Source: Prevotella sp. UBA3757
GTDB lineage: Bacteria > Bacteroidota > Bacteroidia > Bacteroidales > Bacteroidaceae
Length of the DNA: 11,653 nt
NCBI GenBank assembly: GCA_002371715.1
Contig: DFGF01000145.1
Coordinates: 30,661 to 42,313 of the forward strand
Reading direction: 5' to 3'
Shown piece after piece: positions 4,753-9,978 of the stretch. Both the position numbers and the translations under genes were made by a program. The notes under the pieces are model-generated. The model was not told the origin of the DNA. It ran no database searches and worked only from the letters and a program-made list of their open reading frames with translations. The number at the start of each line of letters is the position of its first letter. The stretch's first letter is position 1.

Positions 4753-5205
4753 CCCGTACATGCGCCCCAGCATGACCGCAGTCATGAACGCCTCGTACTT
4801 GTCGGCGAAGTAGACAAGCTTACCAGCCAGCCTGTTACGATAACAACCCTTTACCCGAGAAACCCCCGGCAGCCCCGTTACGGCGTTCGGACGCCACCGC
4901 CCGACGTAGTTCGCCCGGTTTTCAGCCGCCGTGACCTCGCGCAGGTTCCCGATGCGGTTGTCCGTCTTGATGCCGTTCTCATGGTCTATCTGCGTCGGCC
5001 AGCGTCCGTATGCCAGCGCCCATACCATTTGGTGCAGCCTGAGCTGAACGTCAACCCCCGCTATCCGTATACACGTATGCAGGTAACCAAGGTTGTCCGG
5101 CGAACCCTTCACCACGCGTCCGCGCTTGTTTGTGATGGTGCCCGTGGCGGCATCCAGTGTGTAGTTTTTTCGCAAGTGTTCCACTAATATCTGTCGGTCA
5201 ATCAT
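4744..5205 (-). CDS. HNH endonuclease with AP2-like C-terminal region
   Basis: The protein has 153 residues. An N-terminal part (LDAATGTITNKRGR, LGYLHTCIRIAG) leads into an HNH_3-type core: RLHQMVWALAYGRWP, IDHENGIKTDNRIGNL, AAENRAN. The likely metal and catalytic residues are H58, D74-H75, N77, N83 and N87. Residues 109-150 (GLPGVSRVKGCYRNRLAGK to KYEAFMTAVML) resemble the AP2 DNA-binding domain that follows HNH in phage homing endonucleases. Such proteins nick or cut DNA and often act as selfish elements. The start is ATG at 5205, 18 bp after the preceding gene's stop. The last two codons and TGA lie in a heptamer array, so its natural C-terminus may have been replaced. Confidence 0.85.
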   Translation of the reverse strand: MIDRQILVEHLRKNYTLDAATGTITNKRGRVVKGSPDNLGYLHTCIRIAGVDVQLRLHQMVWALAYGRWPTQIDHENGIKTDNRIGNLREVTAAENRANYVGRWRPNAVTGLPGVSRVKGCYRNRLAGKLVYFADKYEAFMTAVMLGRMYGDS

Positions 5206-5223
5206 AGAAATTCTGTTTAGTCG

Positions 5224-5571
5224 TTAAACAACTGTCAACGTTTCCTCCCCCCAGTCCTCGCAGTCCAGCAGCAGGTCATCGATGTTGACGTGCGCCAGCC
5301 ACCTGACGCCTTGGTTCTTCAGTTCCCGGCAGATGCAGGCGCAGTCCTCTATGCAATCGAGTGCCGTGCGGTTGCTCTCGGTGAAGCGTTCCTTCAGGTC
5401 GTCGCCCTCCTCCAAGTGTGCCACGGGCACGCGCCGCCTCTCGGCTCCGTCGTACTCCCACTCCGTCACCACTTGTACGTCCTGACACCACACGCCGGTG
5501 TCCTTCACCAGTGTCGTGCGCACGCGCACGCCCACCTCATGCTCCTTCATGTCGTCGATGTAGTTCACCAT
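5224..5571 (-). CDS. Hypothetical protein
   Basis: The protein has 115 residues and no recognised family. The first half is beta-rich (VGVRVRTTLVKDTG, VQVVTEWEYDG). The second half holds a cysteine-bearing helix (ALDCIEDCACICREL) and an acidic end (DDLLLDCEDWGEE). The cysteine spacing (C-x3-C-x-C-x-C) does not match a metal motif I can name. It lies between the DUF2693-like gene (31 bp upstream) and the HNH gene (18 bp downstream) on the same strand, so it is probably in one operon. The last codons overlap a partial AACTGTCAACG repeat unit. Confidence 0.65.
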   Translation of the reverse strand: MVNYIDDMKEHEVGVRVRTTLVKDTGVWCQDVQVVTEWEYDGAERRRVPVAHLEEGDDLKERFTESNRTALDCIEDCACICRELKNQGVRWLAHVNIDDLLLDCEDWGEETLTVV

Positions 5572-5577
5572 TTTAAT

Positions 5578-5640
5578 TTTACAATTTCACAACAGTTTAA
5601 TTTCACGATCTGACAATTTCACACTCTGACGATTTCACGA
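5578..5640 (-). repeat. Degenerate GTGAAATTGTCAGA-type repeats at the 3' end of the DUF2693-like gene
   Basis: The minus strand shows repeated GTGAAAT, TGTCAGA and TCGTGAA pieces, roughly two heptamers per unit. The repeat encodes the last residues (IVKSSECEIVRS) and the TGA stop of the upstream gene, then continues through the 31-bp spacer. Confidence 0.55.
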
Positions 5641-6025
5641 TTTCCACCACCTTTTCGGCCTTGAACGCGCGGAAGCCCTCCGCGTCCAGGTCCCAGTAGC
5701 AGTAGGTGTCCTCCCGATGCGTCGCTTTTTCGCCGTTCGTGTACTGGTACTCGTCGAAAGCCCTCGACACCCCTCGGCACAGCGTGCCCCGCGCCTGTCT
5801 GAGGCTGCCGTCGCCCTTCTTGTAGGTGAACACCACCACGCCGCGCCCCATGCCCTCCAGCACGCGGCGCACCAGGTACGCCTGCCGCAAGGCCTCCGCA
5901 CGGTTCATCGGTGTCTGGTCCATCAGGTGCGACGCCAGCGCCATCGCCCACGCCTGCATGAGCCGCCGCGTCACTTCGCGGTCCGTCGCCGCCGCTCTCT
6001 TCTTTCTTTGTCTTTCTTGCTTCAT
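5603..6025 (-). CDS. DUF2693-like SH3 beta-barrel fold protein
   Basis: The protein has 140 residues. Residues 1-60 are basic and helical (KQERQRKKRAAATDREVTR, then ALRQAYLVRRVLEGM). Residues 61-128 match the DUF2693 / SH3-barrel pattern of Bacteroidales mobile elements: VVVFTYKKGDGSLRQARGTL, a variable loop, then YCYWDLDAEGFRAFKAEKV. The V.F.Y.K.DG..R.A.GT and (F/Y)WDL..EGFR.F strings are the recognisable parts. The function is unknown. It is the first gene of the cassette, 45 bp downstream of a TATCTTTG box and after a terminator. The last 12 residues come from a degenerate repeat and may not be part of the original protein. Confidence 0.78.
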   Translation of the reverse strand: MKQERQRKKRAAATDREVTRRLMQAWAMALASHLMDQTPMNRAEALRQAYLVRRVLEGMGRGVVVFTYKKGDGSLRQARGTLCRGVSRAFDEYQYTNGEKATHREDTYCYWDLDAEGFRAFKAEKVVEIVKSSECEIVRS

Positions 6026-6069
6026 GATTCTTTTTGTTTTAAAAATGAATAAATAAAAGATTTCGGCGG

Positions 6070-6077
6070 CAAAGATA
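6070..6077 (-). promoter_or_regulatory. Putative -7 box (TATCTTTG) for the cassette operon
   Basis: The minus strand reads TATCTTTG, an exact TAnnTTTG match, 45 bp upstream of the DUF2693-like ATG. No TTTG is found 19-23 bp upstream; that space is taken by the preceding terminator. The GGCAAAGATA context is shared with the rpn promoter. Confidence 0.5.
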
Positions 6078-6082
6078 GGGAT

Positions 6083-6110
6083 AAAAAAAGTACCCCACGG
6101 CAGGGGTACT
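6083..6110 (-). terminator. Rho-independent terminator after the 6213-6605 gene
   Basis: The minus strand reads AGTACCCC-TGCCGT-GGGGTACT followed by a T-run (6089-6083). The 8-bp stem is perfect. It separates the upstream unknown gene from the cassette operon. Confidence 0.85.
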
Positions 6111-6194
6111 CCATTACTTTTCAGAGCGGAAAGTCTTGGAAATTAAAAACAAGTATTTTGCAGTGAATTCGGAAAGTGAGACCTGAAAACTGAG

Positions 6195-6219
6195 CACTTA
6201 AGACCGGACGCTTTAAGTG
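6195..6219 (-). other. Inverted repeat at the stop codon of the 6213-6605 gene
   Basis: CACTTAA (6195-6201) and TTAAGTG (6213-6219) flank an 11-nt loop, and the TAA stop lies in the stem. No T-run follows, so it may stabilise the 3' end rather than terminate; the better terminator is about 90 bp further on. Confidence 0.5.
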
Positions 6220-6605
6220 ACTCTATGATTCCAGTTCTGCTTTGTCCGTTTATACAGTCCTGCCTCATACAGGATTTTCCACAGCACTCCCTTCCGGCTA
6301 TTCCCATAGTCAGAGATGCGCCTCTGCTCAACCCACCGGTTCACCAGGCCGGTGATGTCCTGGTCGGCCATGTCCCTGATTTCTTTCAGAAACTGCCGCT
6401 CGTTCGCCTCGTCGCCATAGAAGAGGGGCTTCAGCCGTGCCGTCAGGACCTCCATCCAGGCATCATCAGCCCCTGGTTGAACAGGCTCAGCGAATCGGCC
6501 CTGATTCCCTTCATCCACAACGTCAAGCCGCACCCCCACTTTCTGTAGTGCGCAAACCAGTTCTCTTACCTCGGCGCTGTCGCCGCGTTCAAATACTACC
6601 CTCAT
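6213..6605 (-). CDS. Hypothetical protein
   Basis: The protein has 130 residues from ATG 6605-6603 (MRVVFERGDSAEVRELV). The frame stays open upstream to a TTG at 6716, but a TATCTTTG box at 6732-6725 would put the transcript start almost at that TTG, so the inner ATG is preferred, with GGAAG just upstream. An N-terminal beta-helix part and linker (GNQGRFAEPVQPGADD) lead to a helical C-terminal region (FLKEIRDMADQDITGLVNRW, then YGNSRKGVLWKILYEAGLYKR). That end looks like a small helix-turn-helix fold seen in uncharacterised Bacteroidales proteins, but I cannot name a family. Oddity: 6467-6493 matches part of the rpn gene at 25 of 27 bases in another frame. A terminator follows. Confidence 0.6.
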   Translation of the reverse strand: MRVVFERGDSAEVRELVCALQKVGVRLDVVDEGNQGRFAEPVQPGADDAWMEVLTARLKPLFYGDEANERQFLKEIRDMADQDITGLVNRWVEQRRISDYGNSRKGVLWKILYEAGLYKRTKQNWNHRVT

Positions 6606-6720
6606 TTCTTCCAACTTTTTTTTGAGAGTTGGGAGTAATAGCGGGCTGCCCGGTGCTCCTCGCAGAAACGTAGCTACATTACGAAAAAGCACCACAACTG
6701 CCGGCTCCTGCGGCAATTGC
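6606..6720 (-). promoter_or_regulatory. Possible structured leader of the 6213-6605 gene
   Basis: Between the TATCTTTG box and the ATG lie an 8-bp palindrome GTAGCTAC (6671-6678) and an inverted repeat CCAACT / AGTTGG with an A-rich loop just before the start codon. If the box is used, this is a leader of about 110 nt. It could also be an N-terminal coding extension. Confidence 0.35.
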
Positions 6721-6724
6721 GGTG

Positions 6725-6732
6725 CAAAGATA
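6725..6732 (-). promoter_or_regulatory. Putative -7 box (TATCTTTG) for the 6213-6605 gene
   Basis: Exact match to TAnnTTTG on the minus strand. No TTTG is found about 20 bp upstream, so the promoter is supported only by the -7 box and its position after the methyltransferase remnant. Confidence 0.45.
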
Positions 6733-6821
6733 AGAATTTTGACAATATGTCGGTTCAGGAGAGGGGTAACTTATTCATTTCCGGAAGAAAAAGATATAAC
6801 TCTGCATTCAAACGATTTCCG

Positions 6822-7000
6822 TTATTTTGCTCTGTCGGCGGCATCCCCCCGTGCCGTTGACATGATAACTTTTGCAACATACTCAGCCATCCTGACAGGC
6901 ACTGCATTTCCCAATGACTTGCTCAATGGATGAAACGGCTCTCACAAATTCAAATGATTCCGGGAAAGAACATATTAGCAGGATGTCCCTATGATTCATA
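6822..7000 (-). pseudogene. Frameshifted C-terminal remnant of a DNA cytosine-5 methyltransferase
   Basis: Two overlapping minus-strand frames together give the end of a C5-methyltransferase. The first frame (about 7000-6925) reads RDILLICSFPESFEFVRAVS, like the (E)L.RICSFPD.F.F segment before motif X. The second frame (about 6935-6822) reads PLSKSLGNAVPVRMAEYVAK, which is motif X (GNAVPV), and ends at TAA. The change of frame falls near 6915-6935, where frame 2 has a TGA just upstream. The catalytic PCQ and ENV motifs are absent: upstream DNA is occupied by the rpn gene, whose stop is only 11 bp away. The fragment is therefore non-functional. I rate the family identification as good because two separate conserved blocks appear in the right order and spacing. 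Confidence 0.7.
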
Positions 7001-7010
7001 TGCACGAAAC

Positions 7011-7943
7011 TTACAGGTCAGCGATTTCGTCGGTGGTGAGACCTGTTGCTTTAGAAATATCTGCTAATGATAATCCCATTGCCTTTAAATTGCGAGCAGT
7101 ATCTGCTATTCCTTCAGCTCGTCCTTCAGCTCGTCCTTCGGATCGTCCTTTGGCCATTCCTTCAACCATTCCTTTAGCCATTCCTTTAGCCATTCCTTCT
7201 TCTATTCCTTTCTTGTAACTGCCTTCGCGAAGGACACGTTCGTCAACTAAGGACATCCAGAAGTCGGAGTAGGCTTGCAACTGGGCATCGTTATAGCCCG
7301 CCTTCTCTAGGATTTGAAGGGCCTGACACATCTCAGGATTATCCAGCAACTCGCGTGGGACCTCCTGGGTGTGCTCGTCGATTTCAGTCAGGAAGCGCAG
7401 CCAGAGGACAGCCATCTTCTTCTCACCGACAGTCTTCGGCGTGAACTTCTCAAGGTCGATGAAGACGAAGTGGAAGCCTTCAAGGACGCGGTCGGTATGC
7501 TCGACGTTGACCACGGCATAGTGGTGGTAGTATTCATCGGGGGCGACATCGTCGCCAAGGTTCAGCCCCTGGTTGACCAGGTTCAGCGAGTAGACGGGCT
7601 GGATGAGTGAATAGTCCTCACCGGTGCCTGCCTGCTTGACGACGGCCTTAGAGGCGTTGAGCATGACGCGCTGCTTGAAACTGTCGTTCCAGTGAAGCTG
7701 CATCTCGACAATGAACTCGCGCCCCTGGTTGTCGGTGCAGCGAACGTCGACGATGCTATTTTTTTTCCCTGGGTTCTCGGGTATTAGCTCCGGGTTGGCA
7801 TACACCACGCTTTCTATCTCGCGGCCATCCTCCAGTGGCAGCAGGGCGTTGAGAAAGCTCTTCATCAGGTCGGCATGCTCACCGAAAATCAGCTTGAAGG
7901 TCAGGTCGGCCTTCGGATTGAGATATTTGCCTTTTACGCTCAT
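7011..7943 (-). CDS. Rpn-family recombination-promoting nuclease / PD-(D/E)XK nuclease-transposase family protein
   Basis: The protein has 310 residues. Rpn proteins are DNA endonucleases linked to RecA-independent recombination and often annotated as putative transposases. The N-terminal YLNPKADLTFKLIFGEH is the family signature. The PD-(D/E)XK residues are D66 (SIVDVRCTD), E80 and Q82 (EFIVEMQL). The middle holds YSLNLVNQG and EYYHHYAVVNVEHT. Residues about 257-288 are four-residue repeats of the (E/K)G(M/R)(A/V) type, and the end (NLKAMGLSLADISKATGLTTDEI) is the usual HTH-like tail. The start is ATG at 7943, about 30 bp downstream of a good promoter. An A8 run (7759-7766) in the coding strand and the 12-bp repeats could slip. 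The gene stands alone, following the DUF3089 gene on the same strand. Confidence 0.92.
   Translation of the reverse strand: MSVKGKYLNPKADLTFKLIFGEHADLMKSFLNALLPLEDGREIESVVYANPELIPENPGKKNSIVDVRCTDNQGREFIVEMQLHWNDSFKQRVMLNASKAVVKQAGTGEDYSLIQPVYSLNLVNQGLNLGDDVAPDEYYHHYAVVNVEHTDRVLEGFHFVFIDLEKFTPKTVGEKKMAVLWLRFLTEIDEHTQEVPRELLDNPEMCQALQILEKAGYNDAQLQAYSDFWMSLVDERVLREGSYKKGIEEGMAKGMAKGMVEGMAKGRSEGRAEGRAEGIADTARNLKAMGLSLADISKATGLTTDEIADL
7106..7217 (-). repeat. 12-bp coding repeats in rpn
   Basis: Tandem units such as GCTCGTCCTTCA and GCCATTCCTTTA (plus strand) encode the EGxA/KGMA repeats near the Rpn C-terminus. Unit number can change without shifting the frame. Confidence 0.8.
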
Positions 7944-7971
7944 TTGTCAGATGTTTATTTCTCTATTGCGG

Positions 7972-8003
7972 CAAAGATACACTAAAATGCCGAAACTTCC
8001 AAA
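7972..8003 (-). promoter_or_regulatory. Bacteroidetes-type promoter of rpn (TTTG-N20-TATCTTTG)
   Basis: On the minus strand TTTG (8003-8000) is 20 bp upstream of TATCTTTG (7979-7972). The start of transcription would be near 7965, about 22 nt before the ATG. This is the best promoter match in the window. Confidence 0.75.
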
Positions 8004-8057
8004 CTTTTGAGGGTGTTTTTTTGATATTTCATTTTTTTATCCGTGTTTTTAGCTGTG

Positions 8058-9023
8058 TCAGAAGGATGCCGCCCTGAGGGCTATGTTCTCACGGAGCTGG
8101 TCGCGGTAGAGCCATATCTCTCGCGTGTGGTAGTTGCCCTCTCGGCCTATCAGGGGCAATACGTAGTCTTCGGCCGTGAAGCCTTCTACGAGCAGCATGC
8201 CCGTGGCCATGTCGAGGCGAATGGTCATCGTGTCTTTCTTCTGCTCCGTTAAGGGCAGCAGTGGCGACGGTTCGGTAATCAGCGTGGCGGGAACGCTGTC
8301 TGTCCGCCAGTTGACGGGGTTGATGGCCACACGGCTCTTCTCCCATCCCGGCAGGGCGCAGGTGGTGTCGCGCACGGAGTTATAACAGATGGTGACGCCT
8401 GTATCGTCTGCTCTTTTGGCAGCTACGATGTGAGGGTGGCTCTCGAGGATGGTGATGCCGATGGCATAGGCTGCTATCATGCGCTGGTAGGTCTCTTCGT
8501 CCATCTCTTTCAGCAGCTCCACCATGATGTGAGCCCCTTGGCTGAATCCTGCCAGGATGAAAGGCCGGTGGCCATTGAGGTGCTTCAGATAGTGTCGGAA
8601 GGCGCGGCGCACGTCGCCCAGCGGCAGGCGTATGCGCTCTGACTTCAGGCTGTCGCTCTCAAAACTCTGCAGCGAGCACTGCCGGTAGTAGGGTGAGAAG
8701 TAGTTCAACCGTCCGCTTACGAGCGTGTCCACGCCAAGCATCTCTGCGTAGAGCGGTGCCCTGAGGCTGTCGCGGTAGGTATCAGCATAATGGCAGGTCT
8801 CGCCATTGGGCAGTACATAGTCGCCCGTCTCTGTCGATATGATATAGAACACGTCGGCAGCGGCCTTTCTGTCGGTGATATACCACTGCGTAGTGTCTTG
8901 ATAGTCGGGCGCTTTGGGAAGCTGTGCGATGCCTGTCTTACGAGGTTGGCACGAGGTCCATGCTACCAGAATAACAAGCGCGACGGAGGATAATCGTAAG
9001 ATTCTGTTGACGGTCTGTGACAT
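8058..9023 (-). CDS. DUF3089 alpha/beta-hydrolase-like lipoprotein
   Basis: The protein has 321 residues. The N-terminus is basic, then hydrophobic, then SC (LSSVALVILVAWTSC, C25), a lipoprotein signal although W at -3 is unusual. The mature part has the DUF3089 features: ADVFYIISTETG near the start, FSPYYRQCSL (109-118), and the nucleophile elbow GFSQGA with S161. The C-terminus (YHTREIWLYRDQLRENI) matches the family's final conserved segment, which would carry the catalytic histidine. It is probably a membrane-anchored serine hydrolase or esterase; the substrate is unknown. The ATG is 21 bp after the thioredoxin gene's stop, so the two are probably co-transcribed. The Cys residues in the mature protein could link it to its thioredoxin neighbour, but this is inference. 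Confidence 0.85.
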   Translation of the reverse strand: MSQTVNRILRLSSVALVILVAWTSCQPRKTGIAQLPKAPDYQDTTQWYITDRKAAADVFYIISTETGDYVLPNGETCHYADTYRDSLRAPLYAEMLGVDTLVSGRLNYFSPYYRQCSLQSFESDSLKSERIRLPLGDVRRAFRHYLKHLNGHRPFILAGFSQGAHIMVELLKEMDEETYQRMIAAYAIGITILESHPHIVAAKRADDTGVTICYNSVRDTTCALPGWEKSRVAINPVNWRTDSVPATLITEPSPLLPLTEQKKDTMTIRLDMATGMLLVEGFTAEDYVLPLIGREGNYHTREIWLYRDQLRENIALRAASF

Positions 9024-9044
9024 ATGTTTTGGAGTGCATGACGT

Positions 9045-9881
9045 TTATTCGCCGTAGATTTCCTTCAGTTTCTGGCCCAGAGCCTTGCCGCGCAGGTTGG
9101 TGGCAATGATCTTGCCCTGCGGGTCCAGCAGTACGCTGGCGGGAATGCTGTAGATGCCATAGGCCTCGACGGCTGCACACTTCCAGCCCTTCAGGTCGCT
9201 CATCTGCGGCCACTGCATGTCCATCTGCTTGACGGCGTTGGCCCATGCTTCCTGTTTCTGGTCGAAGCTGATGCCGACAATCTCAAAGCCCTTCTCATGA
9301 TACTTCTGGTAGTTGGCCACGACGTTGGGCATTTCCTGGCGGCACGGGCCGCACCACGAGGCCCAGAAGTCTATCATGACGTAGCGGCCCTGTCCGGCCC
9401 ACTGGCTCAGCTTGACGGTGTGGCCCTCAAGGTCCTGCATTTCCAGTTCGTGGAACAGCATTCCGGGCTGGCGCTTCTTCATGCCTTCGTAGATGCGCTT
9501 CACCGTCTTCAGCTCGTCGCTGTTGTAATAGGCGGCCTTAGGGTCCAGCACGGCGGTCAGCTGGTCGAAGGTCATGGAGTAGGCCGCATTCTTGATATAT
9601 GGTACGGCGGTCATGTTGTCCTTCTGTTCGCGGGCAATGCGCACCACGAGGTCCACCTGTTTCCGTTCCAGTGCGTTCATCTGGTCTTCCAGCTGTGCCA
9701 GCTGGGCCTGTCCTTCCGTGGTCTGCTGGCGGGCCTGCTGCTGGTGCAGCGTCTGGTACTCCTTGTAGACGGTGCGTTCCTGTTCCAGGTATCCGTCCAT
9801 TTCCTGTTGGTAGGCGTCGTTTTGTGCCTGGGCGGTCAGCATGGCGACGAGCGCCAGGGCAAGGGTCATCAGTTTTTTCAT
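9045..9881 (-). CDS. TlpA-like periplasmic thiol-disulfide oxidoreductase
   Basis: The protein has 278 residues. A signal peptide (MKKLMTLALALVAMLTAQAQ, cleavage after about residue 20) sends it to the periplasm. Residues 21-90 are a Gln-rich coiled coil (HQQQARQQTTEGQAQ, LEDQMNALERKQ), followed by a short helical region with YIKNAAYSMTFDQLT. Residues about 141-278 form an AhpC/TSA-thioredoxin domain: FHELEMQDLEGHTVKLSQW, FWASWCGPCRQEMPN (C177 and C180), GISFD, and the cis-proline loop SIPASVLLDPQGKI (P247). This is the common Bacteroidales DUF4369-like/TlpA layout. It reduces or isomerises disulfides in envelope proteins. It sits between the LytTR regulator (97 bp upstream) and the DUF3089 lipoprotein (21 bp downstream). 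No promoter is clear in the upstream gap. Confidence 0.9.
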   Translation of the reverse strand: MKKLMTLALALVAMLTAQAQNDAYQQEMDGYLEQERTVYKEYQTLHQQQARQQTTEGQAQLAQLEDQMNALERKQVDLVVRIAREQKDNMTAVPYIKNAAYSMTFDQLTAVLDPKAAYYNSDELKTVKRIYEGMKKRQPGMLFHELEMQDLEGHTVKLSQWAGQGRYVMIDFWASWCGPCRQEMPNVVANYQKYHEKGFEIVGISFDQKQEAWANAVKQMDMQWPQMSDLKGWKCAAVEAYGIYSIPASVLLDPQGKIIATNLRGKALGQKLKEIYGE

Positions 9882-9907
9882 ATTCGTTACTTGTTATTTT
9901 ATATTTG

Positions 9908-9978
9908 TCAATTAATTATTAATCTTTAATTTTTAATCTTTAATCTTTAATTTTTCATCTTTCATCTTTCATCTTTCA
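9908..9978. repeat. (TAATCTT)/(TCATCTT) heptamer array
   Basis: An AT-rich array of TTAATCT-type units grades into TCATCTT units and fills the gap between the LytTR gene stop and the thioredoxin gene. On the minus strand the units read AAGATTA/AAGATGA, so they contain TGA or TTA/TAA-like stops. It resembles the array at 1590-1647. Confidence 0.75.

Noticed and set aside
1381..6720. Complete prophage or integrative element with attachment sites
   Set aside because: No integrase, portal, terminase, relaxase or flanking direct repeat was seen; only a cassette can be supported.
6622..6933. Plus-strand frame of 103 codons
   Set aside because: It overlaps the methyltransferase remnant and the leader of the unknown gene on the opposite strand and has no family resemblance.
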